A stretch of DNA of 64,000 nucleotides from Treponema socranskii subsp. buccale (lineage in GTDB: Bacteria; Spirochaetota; Spirochaetia; Treponematales; Treponemataceae): positions 1,860,001 to 1,924,000 of the forward strand of contig NZ_CP054258.1 in assembly GCF_024181585.1 (NCBI RefSeq), read 5' to 3'. Below are positions 43,936 to 53,561 of this stretch, in pieces. The notes below the pieces were generated by a model that searched no databases, was not told where the DNA came from, and saw only the letters and a list, made by a program, of their open reading frames with translations. The translations under genes and the position numbers were made by a program. Every line of letters starts with the position of its first letter. The stretch's first letter is position 1.

Positions 43936-45543
43936 ATGACGGAAACAAAATCGCATTCACTCGTACGCTCCGGCATTCACCTTTCGGTCGTCACGCTTTT
44001 ATCGCGCATACTCGGTCTCGTGCGCGAAATGACAAAGGCGGCTTTTCTCGGAACCGGAGCGATAGCGGACGCATTCGGTATCGCATTTCAACTGCCGAAT
44101 CTCTTTCGAAGGCTCTTCGCGGAAAACAGCGTTTCCGTCGCCTTCATTCCGACTTTCCGCTCATACGTCGAAGACATTTCGTCCGACGCCGACAGAAAAA
44201 AAACGCAGGACTTTATCTCATCGACGCTTACCCTCGTCACGTTTTTGACGGGAACGGTCACCGCTTTGGGTATCGTCTTTACGCCCGCGATTATTAAAGT
44301 ATTTTACGGCAGCACGGATGCGGCGACAATGCCGGAAGCGGTGCTTCTCACGCGTATCATGTTTCCCTATCTCGCCGTCGTTTCCGTCGCCGCTCTCTTT
44401 CAGGGAATCTTAAACGGCGTCGGCGTTTTCACTCCGTCGGGCTTCGCTCCCGTTTTGTTCAACGCCGTCGTCATCGCTCTCACGTACATACTCGCCCCAT
44501 ATACGGCGAACCCCGCACGCGCTATGGCGGCAGGCGTCATCGCAGGCGGCTTTTCGCAAATGCTCTTTCAACTGCCCTTCGTACTGCGAACAAAGTGGCG
44601 CGTTTCGTTCGCATCGCTTAAAAGCGCGTTTACGAATCCCGGCACGAAACGCGTCATGCTCCTCGTCCTTCCGACCGTAGTCGGTATGGCCGCATACCAG
44701 ATAAACGACGTCGTATCGAGCACGCTCGCAAAGCGCGCGGGCATCGGCATATACGCGAGCCTGCAATATTCGCTTCGGCTGCAGGAATTGATTTTAGGCA
44801 TATTCGCCGTGTCGATCGGTTCGGTCATTTTGCCGGACATGTCCGCGCTTGCGCAAAAAAAACGGTGGGACGATTTTACGGCGCTGCTTATCCGCGCTGT
44901 AAAAATCATCACGCTGATAGCGCTTCCGGTTACGTTTTATTCGCTTATCTGCGGAAAGGAAATCATTTCGCTCGTCTATAAAACGAAAAACTTTACCGAC
45001 GAATCGGTAGCGATGACGCTTTCGGTATTTCGCTTTCACATGATCGGTCTCGTCTTTATCGCGCAAAACCGCGTTTTGTCTCCGTCGTTTTACGCGCAAA
45101 AAAATACCGTGCTTCCGACGCTCGCGGGCATTTTCAATTTCGCCGTCAATATCGCGCTCGCTTCCCTTTTCGTCGGACGTATGAAGGGAGCCGGCATCGC
45201 GCTCGCCCTTTCGATCGCAAGCTTTGCGAATACCGTTTTTTTATGCGCCGCGCTTCCGCGTTTGCGCTCCGTCGATACCAAAAAGATTATTAAATCGTCG
45301 GTATTGTATGAATTGAAAATAATAATTTTTTCACTCGCCGCCTCTCTTCCCGTCCATATCGTCCGACCGCGCCTCGTATCTTTTTTTGCAGGGCACGGCC
45401 GCGTCGTTTCGGACGGAAGCGTCGTCGCCGTTTCCGCGCTCCTCTTCGCCGCAATAGGCATCGCGCTTCTTACACTCACGCGGGATGAAATCGCAAAAGC
45501 CGCTTGGGAAAAATTCTTCAAACGTCGGCACGCTTTACGGTAA
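43936..45543 (+). CDS. murJ: Lipid II flippase MurJ (MviN)
   Basis: 535 residues, about 14 membrane helices. It begins with the family pattern LLSRILGLVREMTKAAFLG and ADAFGIAFQLPNLFRRLFAE, and has the typical middle GGFSQMLFQLP. MurJ turns lipid II from the inner to the outer face of the cytoplasmic membrane for peptidoglycan synthesis. No Shine-Dalgarno is obvious. It converges on cstA with a shared terminator between them. Confidence 0.95.
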   Translation: MTETKSHSLVRSGIHLSVVTLLSRILGLVREMTKAAFLGTGAIADAFGIAFQLPNLFRRLFAENSVSVAFIPTFRSYVEDISSDADRKKTQDFISSTLTLVTFLTGTVTALGIVFTPAIIKVFYGSTDAATMPEAVLLTRIMFPYLAVVSVAALFQGILNGVGVFTPSGFAPVLFNAVVIALTYILAPYTANPARAMAAGVIAGGFSQMLFQLPFVLRTKWRVSFASLKSAFTNPGTKRVMLLVLPTVVGMAAYQINDVVSSTLAKRAGIGIYASLQYSLRLQELILGIFAVSIGSVILPDMSALAQKKRWDDFTALLIRAVKIITLIALPVTFYSLICGKEIISLVYKTKNFTDESVAMTLSVFRFHMIGLVFIAQNRVLSPSFYAQKNTVLPTLAGIFNFAVNIALASLFVGRMKGAGIALALSIASFANTVFLCAALPRLRSVDTKKIIKSSVLYELKIIIFSLAASLPVHIVRPRLVSFFAGHGRVVSDGSVVAVSALLFAAIGIALLTLTRDEIAKAAWEKFFKRRHALR

Positions 45544-45560
45544 CTATCATAAAGGAAACT

Positions 45561-45592
45561 ATTGCAGTCGGCTTTAATACTCTTTGGTACGT
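45561..45592. repeat. Short repeat shared with 5393-5418
   Basis: TTGCAGTCGGCTTTAATACT followed by CTTTGGTACG matches the arm before the second hairpin at 5393-5418 with one or two differences. The hairpin partner (GGGGTATTA) is not kept here. Confidence 0.6.
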
Positions 45593-45622
45593 GCGGTATA
45601 TGAGATAACCGTCCGCACGAAT

Positions 45623-45666
45623 AAAAAACCGCCCGACGCCATCGCTGACGTTCCGGGCGGTTTTTT
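45623..45666. terminator. Bidirectional terminator between murJ and cstA
   Basis: AAAAAACCGCCCG (45623-45635 region) pairs with CGGGCGGTTTTTT (45654-45666) around an 18-base loop; T runs in both directions serve both convergent genes. Confidence 0.92.
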
Positions 45667-45687
45667 ACGCGTTCTGCGCACTACGAT

Positions 45688-47187
45688 TTATTTGCGGCCG
45701 ATAATCGTTTTATTTTGCAGTTCGAGGCTGTGTTTCGGATTCAAATAAATTCTGAACATAAACAGGAAGAGGAAAACGACCGCAAAGACGATGCCGACCG
45801 CATAGGAAATCGTAATACCCGTCTGTCCGAGCCGCACGAGATTGAAACACTCCGGCGCATAGCAGAGATAGGTAATCGATACGGCGGACATAAAGGTTGC
45901 GGGAACCGCGGCAATCCAACAGCGGTTTCTGTTCGGATAATTCGTCGCAAGGTACGCCGCTCCCGCCCACAATACGATCATCGCGAGCGTTTGGTTCGAC
46001 CACGAAAAATACCGCCAGACGATACCGTATTTGATCCACGAAATGCCGTAGCCGATCAAAAGCAGCGGAGTCGCAATCGAAAGGCGAATTTTAAGATCCT
46101 TTTCGTTGAGCTTAAACCAATCGAAGATAACCATACGCGCGCTGCGGAACGCGGTATCGCCTGACGTGATCGGACAGACGATAACGCCGATAAGCGCGAT
46201 CGCCCCGCCGACTTTTCCGAGAAGCCCCGTGCAGATAGCGTATACCGATTTCGAGTTTCCGCCGCCCAGTTCGAGCATCGCTTTCAAGCCCGTACCGGCA
46301 CCGTCTTTATTCCAGAAAAACGCGATTGCGGCAGACGCCCAAATCATCGCAATGATGCCTTCCGCAACCATCGCTCCGTAAAATACTCTGCGGCCGTCTT
46401 TTTCGTTCCGTATCGTGCGCGAAACGATCGGCGACTGCGTCGCGTGGAAACCGGATATGGCGCCGCAGGCGACCGTGATGAACATAAGCGGCCAAATCGG
46501 TTTTTGCGTTGCCGCGGGATAGAGGTTTTCAAGCGTAATTTCCATCATCGGGCGGACGCCGTTGTTTATCATCGTCGCAACCGAAACGCCGACCGCCATA
46601 AGTATGAGGAAGAGGCCGAAAATCGGATAGAAGCGCGCGATGACTTTATCGACGGGAAGCAGCGTTGCAAGGAAATAGTAGACGAGGATTATCACCGTCC
46701 ATACTTTTACGTTGAGCCATTCCGGCGTCAAAAGCGCGAGCAAGCCTGCCGGCCCTACCATAAAGACGACGCCGACCATGACGAGCAAAACGACGCTGAA
46801 TATGCGCATGACAGTCATCATGACGGGACCCAAATATTTTCCCGTGATCTCCGAAATACTCGCGCCGTCGTTTCGTACGGACAGCATACCCGAAAGATAA
46901 TCGTGCACCGCTCCGGCAAAAATCGTACCGCCGACGATCCAGAGGTAGACGCTCGGCCCCCACAACGCGCCCGAAATCGCGCCGAAAATCGGCCCGAGAC
47001 CGGCGATGTTCAAAAGCTGAACGAGGAACGCGCGCGGCGTCGAAATCGGAACGTAGTCGATACCGTCAGGATTTGCCATGGCGGGCGTCGGCCGATTCGC
47101 ATCGGGCTGAAACACTTTTTCGACAAGCGTTCCGTACACGAAATACCCTGCTATAAGCAGACCGATACATAGAAAGAAAGAAACCAT
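45688..47187 (-). CDS. cstA: Carbon starvation protein A family transporter
   Basis: 499 residues, many membrane helices. CstA marks are the N-terminal DGIDYVPISTPRAFLVQ, IAGLGPIFGAISGALWGP, DYLSGMLSVRNDG and the SGFHATQSPIVSRT segment. CstA/BtsT proteins import pyruvate or peptides, using an ion gradient. The protein is shorter than E. coli CstA (about 700) and matches the compact form found in many anaerobes. A long structured leader precedes it; a terminator follows. Confidence 0.93.
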   Translation of the reverse strand: MVSFFLCIGLLIAGYFVYGTLVEKVFQPDANRPTPAMANPDGIDYVPISTPRAFLVQLLNIAGLGPIFGAISGALWGPSVYLWIVGGTIFAGAVHDYLSGMLSVRNDGASISEITGKYLGPVMMTVMRIFSVVLLVMVGVVFMVGPAGLLALLTPEWLNVKVWTVIILVYYFLATLLPVDKVIARFYPIFGLFLILMAVGVSVATMINNGVRPMMEITLENLYPAATQKPIWPLMFITVACGAISGFHATQSPIVSRTIRNEKDGRRVFYGAMVAEGIIAMIWASAAIAFFWNKDGAGTGLKAMLELGGGNSKSVYAICTGLLGKVGGAIALIGVIVCPITSGDTAFRSARMVIFDWFKLNEKDLKIRLSIATPLLLIGYGISWIKYGIVWRYFSWSNQTLAMIVLWAGAAYLATNYPNRNRCWIAAVPATFMSAVSITYLCYAPECFNLVRLGQTGITISYAVGIVFAVVFLFLFMFRIYLNPKHSLELQNKTIIGRK

Positions 47188-47193
47188 ACATCC

Positions 47194-47414
47194 TCCCTAA
47201 AAACCTTCGAAAACCCTGCGGCAAAGCTTTCAGCAAAGCGCACATCCCGAAAAATTTTTAGCCGTGCGCGTAGTTCACAACGAAGAACTCTGCTCCGACA
47301 CTTCGAGCGAGCGCACACTTTACATAATAAATAAGTAATACGATTTTACGTGCAGATCGCGACAGCGCTTTACGCAAAATCGAGATAAAGTCGGCACCGG
47401 GCACCGATCTTTAT
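47194..47414. repeat. Structured element upstream of cstA
   Basis: A series of stem-loops in the 550-base gap between cstA and the DtxR-type gene: AGTTC/GAACT near 47275, GATTTTACG/GCGCAAAATC-like near 47341-47382, and GATAAAG-TCGG/CCGA-TCTTTATC at 47383-47414. Order and some sequence agree with 18826-19080 before the Rpn gene. The remaining gap (47415-47738) has no convincing gene; a plus-strand frame there overlaps the regulator and is rejected. Confidence 0.45.
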
Positions 47415-47738
47415 CGTCCGACATACAACCGCCATCCAAATCGTAAGTGTAACAGGTACAACTTAGACACAATCAGTATACACCTTCTTCCGCAATTTGT
47501 AAAACAAAAAATTTATAAAACAAACCATGAAAAAATACCGAAATAAAAAGCGGAAAACCGTTTCAGCAAAAAATAATTTAAATCGACAGGGACATACGGA
47601 CGAAACGTATCGGCTATCCCGCCCTTTGCGGCTCGCTCACGCTCGGCGTCCTCGCTCCGCTGCGGTCGCTGCCTGCAGCCCCGCGCCGGGCGGGCGTAGG
47701 CGAAACACGCAGCTTATCCGGTACAGTTGCTCTGTACA

Positions 47739-48107
47739 TTATTTTTTATTTTTTTTCATCCACTTTTCGATACCCGAAACGATATCCGCATCGATATCGT
47801 GTTCGACGCGGCACGCGTTTTCTTCCGCCTGCTCTTTGGAGACGCCGGTGATCTTTGCAAAAAAATCGGTGAGCAGACGATGGCGGGAATACACGTTCGT
47901 CGCTTTTTCAAGCCCCTTTTTCGTAAATTCGAGTTCCGTGCCTTCGCTGTCTTCGAGATAGCCGTCCCGCTTCAATATGCCGACCGCCCTGCTCACGCTC
48001 GGTTTGGAAACGCCGAGCTTTTTTGCGACATCGACCGAGTGAACCGTACCTTTGGCTTCTTTGACTCTGAGGATCGCTTCGAGATAATCTTCACCGGACT
48101 CGTACAT
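47739..48107 (-). CDS. DtxR/MntR/TroR-family metal-dependent repressor
   Basis: Start at the ATG at 48107 with GGAGG ahead (122 residues). The winged helix (SVDVAKKLGVSKPSVSRAVGIL) is followed by the dimerisation domain with the metal-binding residues in MYESGEDYLEAI, CRVEHDID and the EE/His set typical of MntR. No C-terminal SH3 domain, as in MntR and the treponemal TroR. It should sense Mn2+ or Fe2+ and repress transport genes, but no metal importer is adjacent. It stands alone, 112 bases downstream of ilvB on the same strand. Confidence 0.88.
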   Translation of the reverse strand: MYESGEDYLEAILRVKEAKGTVHSVDVAKKLGVSKPSVSRAVGILKRDGYLEDSEGTELEFTKKGLEKATNVYSRHRLLTDFFAKITGVSKEQAEENACRVEHDIDADIVSGIEKWMKKNKK

Positions 48108-48219
48108 ATTGCCTCCGTTTCCGTCACTATACGACACACTTAGTATACCGCATATATCGATTAATTGCCACGTTTAAAATGCCGTATTTTAAAAAGCATC
48201 GTCCGAACGGTACGGCGTT

Positions 48220-49929
48220 TTACAGGTCGATGTCCATCATAATGCGGTCGACGGATTTTCCCGGCGGAATCATCGGAAGCACCATTTCATCTTTGTCGAT
48301 CGCAGCGTCGATCACAGCGGGCTTTCCGGAAGCGAGCGCCGCATCGAACGCTTTTTTGAATTCCGCTTCGCTCGTAACGCGGACACCTGCCACACCGTAA
48401 GCGTCGGCGAGCTTTACGAAGTCGGGCGCGAAGTCGAGCGTCGTCGCGCTGTATCGCTTTTCGTAAAAGAGCGTCTGCCATTGGCGGACGTTTCCGAGCG
48501 CACCGTTATTGAAAACAACGATGATAATCGGAAGACCGTAGTGACTTATCGTCGCGAGCTCGTTGCAGTTCATACGGAACGAACCGTCGCCTGCAAAGTG
48601 CACGACGGTTTTATCGGGATTTGCAAATTGCGCGCCGATCGCGGCTCCCGTGCCGAATCCCATCGTCCCCAATCCTCCCGACGTAAGAAAGGTACGCGGT
48701 TTTTCAAAGCGATAAAAGAGCGCCGTCCACATTTGATGCTGCCCCACTTCCGTCGTAATGATCGTGTCCGGGGGGACACTGCCGTTGACGTATTCGAAAA
48801 TCGATTTCGGAGAAAGCTTGCCGCTTCGTTTCCGGCTTCGAGGAACTTCGGTTTTCCATTCGTCTATCTTCGCGTTCCACTCGGACGCTTTCCTTTTTTC
48901 GACGAGCGGCACGAGGCGCGAAAGCGCATCCTTTATACTTCCGACGAGAGAATCGACGACAGCGATGTTTTTGTTCACTTCGGCGGGATCGATGTCGATC
49001 TGCATGATCTTCGCCCTTCCCGCAAAACGTTTCGGATCGCCTATGACGCGGTCGCTGAAACGCGTACCTATCGCAAGCAAAAGGTCGCACCTATCGACGG
49101 CCGTGTTCGACGCCTTCGTCCCGTGCATGCCGATCATTCCCGTCGAAAGCGCGTGCGTATTCGGAAACGCGGACTTCCCCATAAGGCTCATCGAAACGGG
49201 GATCTGCGCTTTTTCGGCGAGCGCTTTAAGTTCTTCGCACGCATCCGATATGATCACCCCCCCTCCCGCGTAGATAAAGGGACGCTCCGACGCATTGATG
49301 AGCGAGGCGAGTTTATCGATTTTTTCGTCGGGAATATCGCATACCGTCATAATGCGGTGCAGACTCGCTTTGCGCTTCGAAAATTGCACATCGGGAGAAG
49401 CATCTGCGGAAACGTAATCGCAGGAGGCTGCCGTAACGTCTTTCGGAATATCGATGAGCACGGGACCGGGTCGCCCCGTCTTTGCGATAAAAAACGCTTC
49501 GCGTATCGTGTCGGCAAGCTGTCGGACATCGCGCACGATAAAATTGTGCTTGGTGATCGGCATCGTCACGCCCGTGATATCGATTTCCTGAAAGCTGTCT
49601 TTACCGAGCAGCGGCGTTATGACGTTGCACGTGATCGCGACGATCGGAACCGAATCCATGTACGCCGTCGCGATGCCCGTGACGAGATTCGTCGCGCCCG
49701 GCCCGCTTGTCGCCATGACGACGCCGACTTTGCCGCTCGAACGCGCATAGCCGTCGGCTGCATGAGAAGCGCCCTGTTCGTGAGCGGTGAGAATGTGGCG
49801 CAGACGATTCTTATTTTTATACAGTTCGTCGTAAATATTGAGGATCGCCCCTCCGGGGTAGCCGAAAACGGTATCGACCCCCTGTTCGATAAGGCATTCT
49901 ATGACAATTCGCGCACCGGTATAGTTCAT
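48220..49929 (-). CDS. ilvB: Acetolactate synthase, large (catalytic) subunit
   Basis: 569 residues from the ATG at 49929; a TTG 3 bases earlier is less likely. The N-terminal GYPGGAILNIYDEL with the catalytic Glu in AHEQGASHAADGYAR, a central FAD-binding domain and the ThDP motif (AGDGSFRMNCNELAT) are complete. It makes acetolactate and acetohydroxybutyrate, the first step for valine and isoleucine. The small regulatory subunit gene (ilvN) is not next to it in this window. ilvD lies 82 bases upstream. Confidence 0.95.
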   Translation of the reverse strand: MNYTGARIVIECLIEQGVDTVFGYPGGAILNIYDELYKNKNRLRHILTAHEQGASHAADGYARSSGKVGVVMATSGPGATNLVTGIATAYMDSVPIVAITCNVITPLLGKDSFQEIDITGVTMPITKHNFIVRDVRQLADTIREAFFIAKTGRPGPVLIDIPKDVTAASCDYVSADASPDVQFSKRKASLHRIMTVCDIPDEKIDKLASLINASERPFIYAGGGVIISDACEELKALAEKAQIPVSMSLMGKSAFPNTHALSTGMIGMHGTKASNTAVDRCDLLLAIGTRFSDRVIGDPKRFAGRAKIMQIDIDPAEVNKNIAVVDSLVGSIKDALSRLVPLVEKRKASEWNAKIDEWKTEVPRSRKRSGKLSPKSIFEYVNGSVPPDTIITTEVGQHQMWTALFYRFEKPRTFLTSGGLGTMGFGTGAAIGAQFANPDKTVVHFAGDGSFRMNCNELATISHYGLPIIIVVFNNGALGNVRQWQTLFYEKRYSATTLDFAPDFVKLADAYGVAGVRVTSEAEFKKAFDAALASGKPAVIDAAIDKDEMVLPMIPPGKSVDRIMMDIDL

Positions 49930-50011
49930 CAATCATCCCTTTATTAAATTTCGGTTTCGTATGCTGCGCACGTCGTGCCGCCGGCAAAAGTGCGCAGACG
50001 CGCACAAAGGG

Positions 50012-51700
50012 TCACTGTAAAATCGCACCTTTGTCCGCGGACGATACGAGCTTTGCGTAGCGGACGAGGTAGCCTTCCGTCGCTTTCGGAGGCGGAGCTT
50101 TCCATTCGGTCTTTCGCTTTTGAAGCTCTTCGTCGCTCACTTCGAGCTTGATCGTATACGCGTTTATGTCGAGCGTGATTTTATCGCCTTCGTGCACGAG
50201 CGCTATCGGCCCGCCGACGGCCGCTTCGGGAGAACAGTGTCCGAGAGACGCGCCGCGCGTTGCGCCGCTGAATCGCCCGTCGGTGATGAGCGCGACGTCT
50301 TTGTCGAGATCCTGCCCCGCAAGAGCTGCGGTAACGGCGAGCATTTCGCGCATGCCCGGCCCGCCTTTCGGTCCTTCGTAACGGATGACGACGACGTCGC
50401 CGGGTTTAATGTCGCGCCTCTGCACCGCCGCCATCGCGTCTTTTTCGTCGTCGAATACGCGGGCAGGTCCCGTATGCTTCATCAATTCCTTTGCGCAGGC
50501 GCTCCGCTTTACGACCGTGCCGTCGGGCGCGAGGTTGCCGAACAAAACGGCGATACCGCCGTTGGACGAAAACGGATTTTCGATCGGCCGAATCACCGAA
50601 GGATTTCTGTTGACGGCGTTTTTAATATTTTCCGCGATCGTCTTTCCGGTAACCGTGATCAAATCGGTTTTTATCAATCGTTTTTTTGCAAGCTCCGCGA
50701 GCACCGCTTCAACGCCGCCCGCGTCGTCGAGTTCGTTCATAAACGTGTGACCGGCCGGAGCGAGGTGACAGAGGTTCGGAGTTACTTCGCTGATATCGTT
50801 TATCATGTGCAGATCGATCGCGACGCCCGCTTCGTGCGCGATCGCCGGAACGTGGAGCACCGTATTGCTCGAACAGCCGAGCGCCATATCCGCCGTGAGC
50901 GCGTTGCGAAACGAAGCGGGCGTCATCATGGCGCGTGCGGTGATCCCCTTGTCAAACATTTCCATAACCTGCATGCCCGCTTTTTTTGCGAGGGCTATGC
51001 GCCGCCCGGTCACCGCGGGAATCGTCCCGTTTCCGGGAAGCCCGAGACCGAGCACTTCGGTAAGACAATTCATGCTGTTCGCCGTAAACATACCCGAACA
51101 CGCACCGCAGCCGGGACAGGCGCGCTCTTCGAGCTCTTTGAGCTGCGCCTCGTCGATTTTTCCCGCAGCGACGGCGCCGACGGCTTCAAACATATCGCTT
51201 AAACTCAAACCCTTTGCCGCGTACGGATTCGAAGAATCGGTTACATGGCCGGGCATCATCGGGCCGCCTGAAACGACGACCGTCGGAAGGTTGAGGCGGG
51301 CTGCCGCCATAAGCATGCCGGGAACGATTTTATCGCAGTTCGGGATAAGCACGAGCGCGTCGAACTGGTGCGCTTTCGCAACACATTCGATCGAATCGGC
51401 GATAAGCTCGCGCGTTACGAGAGAGTATTTCATCCCCTCGTGCCCCATCGCGATACCGTCGCATACGCCGATCGACGGAAATTCTATCGGCGTACCGCCA
51501 GCCATGCGGACGCCCGCCTTTGCAGCTTCGGCGATACGGTCGAGTTCGAAGTGTCCCGGAATGATTTCGTTTTTCGCACAGCATACGCCGACGAGCGGAC
51601 GACGCAATTCTTCGTCCGTATATCCCATCGCATAAAACAGCGAACGATGCGGCGCACGTTCCATACCTTTTTTTGCATTATCGCTTTTCATCTGTGCCAT
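50012..51700 (-). CDS. ilvD: Dihydroxy-acid dehydratase
   Basis: 562 residues with GGAGGTG before the ATG. Fe-S ligands are seen in [10 protein letters not shown] and [17 protein letters not shown], together with an early CC in GVCCAKNEI; the C-terminal [10 protein letters not shown] is conserved. It dehydrates dihydroxy acids to the 2-keto acids of valine and isoleucine. It forms a likely operon with ilvB. Upstream, the 189-base gap to the LRR gene shows no strong regulatory site. Confidence 0.96.
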   Translation of the reverse strand: MAQMKSDNAKKGMERAPHRSLFYAMGYTDEELRRPLVGVCCAKNEIIPGHFELDRIAEAAKAGVRMAGGTPIEFPSIGVCDGIAMGHEGMKYSLVTRELIADSIECVAKAHQFDALVLIPNCDKIVPGMLMAAARLNLPTVVVSGGPMMPGHVTDSSNPYAAKGLSLSDMFEAVGAVAAGKIDEAQLKELEERACPGCGACSGMFTANSMNCLTEVLGLGLPGNGTIPAVTGRRIALAKKAGMQVMEMFDKGITARAMMTPASFRNALTADMALGCSSNTVLHVPAIAHEAGVAIDLHMINDISEVTPNLCHLAPAGHTFMNELDDAGGVEAVLAELAKKRLIKTDLITVTGKTIAENIKNAVNRNPSVIRPIENPFSSNGGIAVLFGNLAPDGTVVKRSACAKELMKHTGPARVFDDEKDAMAAVQRRDIKPGDVVVIRYEGPKGGPGMREMLAVTAALAGQDLDKDVALITDGRFSGATRGASLGHCSPEAAVGGPIALVHEGDKITLDINAYTIKLEVSDEELQKRKTEWKAPPPKATEGYLVRYAKLVSSADKGAILQ

Positions 51701-51889
51701 TGTACACCTCCGTCGGACGGAATAAAATACCGATCTATCCTAATCCATCGAGGCGATACTAGTCAAGAGATTTTTAAACAAATATTTCAGATATTTAGTA
51801 TAATTAATTAACGCTGGAACAAGCATTCGGGCTACATACAGCTTCGCCTATTGCAATTTTTACACGTATAAAAAGCTTTCAACCGCAAC

Positions 51890-53464
51890 TTACGCCGAAT
51901 AATTATCCTGCAGCATCAGTTTGATGAGCTTCGTTTCGGGATTTCCCGCACGCTCGTTCGTGCATTCGATTTGATCCCGCTCAAGGCTGATTCCGGCAAG
52001 AGACGCAAAATGTTCGGCATCTCCGGAAAGGAGCGACATTTTCGAAGCGCTGCACGCGTATACCGTGTTGCGTTCGGCAATAAAGCCGGCAAAGAGATGA
52101 GCGAATTCATCGTTTCCGAACGGAAGCCCGTAATACATAAAAATCTTTGAATACTTGCGGATCGCCGCGATCCGACGCGAGCAGTTTTCAAGCGCTTTCG
52201 AAAAGTGTCCGCTCCCGGATGAATCGAGCACGAGTCCTTCGGCAAACACGTAGAGGCCGTCGTTCCAATCGCTTCTGCCGTCCGGATTCGAAAGATCGAT
52301 ACATTCGTATTTTTTTGCCGCATCCGCGATGCGCTTCAAAAGCGAATCGCCCGAAACCGAACATTCGTGTTCCTGAGCGCTTGCGGAAGCGGTTATATCG
52401 GCCGGCGTATTTTGCCGGAGGATATCGCTTTCAGCGACGAGCAGATTGAGTTCGTCCTGAGAAATAGGCTTAAATCCGTCGTCGGCCGTCTCCGTATTTT
52501 CCGATTTGATTTCGGAAGCCTTTTTGAAAATTTCATCGACACTTGCTTGATCGATATTCGCCATCGTTTTTTTCTCCATTACATCGTTCGGTTCGGTATT
52601 ATTAAATTTATGAATTTCGATTTCATCCGGTACGTCTTCCGATATTTCGCTCCGATCGTTTTCTACGGTATCCGAATTATCGGATTTTTTTAAAAATTTT
52701 GCAACCGCCCCTTCCGATACATCCTGCGCCTCGACACCGTCTTCCGCTGTGCGCAAACTTTCTTCATATCGGTCGATTTCGGGCGTCCCGCCGTTTTTTT
52801 GCTCGTCGGTGCGTAATTCGTCTTCCGCCGATTTTATCAATTTTGCCGCAGCCTTTTCAAAATCGCAGGGACGGAGCACGATGACGGCATCCTTACGGCG
52901 ATAGAGACAGCCGTCCTTTTCATCGACGTAAAAAACATCGTTATCTTCCGAAATGCGGATATGACGGAGCGAGGAGCAGCCGGCGAAAGCACCCGCTTCG
53001 AGCGTTTTGAGCGAAGAAGGCAATACAACGGCGGCAAGTTTCGTACAGTCGGCAGCGGCGCCGCTTTTGATCCGCTCGACGGTATCGGGCACGATAAGCG
53101 ACGTCAGCGACGTGCAATACGAAAAAACATCTTCCGAAAGCTCCGTGAGACCGGCGCGAAACGGAATCGATTTTAACGATGAACAGCCGGAAAAAGCCGC
53201 ACGCCCGATCGAATCGATTTCGGGCGGCATAATAATTTTTTCAAGAGAAGAGCAGCCTTCAAAGAGCCGGTCGGGAATCGAACGGAGAGAAGCCGAAAGC
53301 TTTATCTTTTTAAGCGAAGCACAGCCGGAAAAAAGCGATGCCGGTACGACCGTAACGGAATCGGGAATATCGACAGCTTCAATAGACGCTGCAGGAATAA
53401 ACGAAACGACTGCAGTACGGTCATCCGAAAGCAACAATCCGCTTCTTTCAGTACCACCTCTCAT
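51890..53464 (-). CDS. Leucine-rich-repeat (BspA-like) protein with unknown C-terminal domain
   Basis: Start taken at the ATG at 53464 (524 residues); the frame is open to 53611 but that part overlaps the dehydrogenase gene. About seven BspA-type repeats fill residues 20-210 (FSGCASLKKIKL, FEGCSSLEKIIM, FSGCSSLKSIPF, FAGCSSLRHIRI). An acidic, low-complexity linker (about 225-385) and a C-terminal globular domain (about 390-524) follow. There is no signal peptide, unlike surface BspA proteins, so it may act in the cytoplasm or be exported by another route. Function unknown. Confidence 0.75.
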   Translation of the reverse strand: MRGGTERSGLLLSDDRTAVVSFIPAASIEAVDIPDSVTVVPASLFSGCASLKKIKLSASLRSIPDRLFEGCSSLEKIIMPPEIDSIGRAAFSGCSSLKSIPFRAGLTELSEDVFSYCTSLTSLIVPDTVERIKSGAAADCTKLAAVVLPSSLKTLEAGAFAGCSSLRHIRISEDNDVFYVDEKDGCLYRRKDAVIVLRPCDFEKAAAKLIKSAEDELRTDEQKNGGTPEIDRYEESLRTAEDGVEAQDVSEGAVAKFLKKSDNSDTVENDRSEISEDVPDEIEIHKFNNTEPNDVMEKKTMANIDQASVDEIFKKASEIKSENTETADDGFKPISQDELNLLVAESDILRQNTPADITASASAQEHECSVSGDSLLKRIADAAKKYECIDLSNPDGRSDWNDGLYVFAEGLVLDSSGSGHFSKALENCSRRIAAIRKYSKIFMYYGLPFGNDEFAHLFAGFIAERNTVYACSASKMSLLSGDAEHFASLAGISLERDQIECTNERAGNPETKLIKLMLQDNYSA

Positions 53465-53561
53465 ACCGGTATAATAACCCGAATACCGGATCTTGTAAAT
53501 TACAAAAGGAATCCGTACCGTTACCGCCGAAATTGTTTTATACTGCTGCCGCTGAAATCGC

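Noticed and set aside
47527-47961. 144-residue plus-strand frame
   Set aside because: Basic low-complexity start in intergenic DNA and overlap with the DtxR-type gene on the other strand.
48481-49947. 488-residue plus-strand open frame
   Set aside because: Entirely antisense to ilvB, rich in Arg, Val and Asp, no domain or ribosome site; a shadow of codon bias.
50120-51202. 360-residue plus-strand open frame
   Set aside because: Antisense to ilvD with the same shadow composition.
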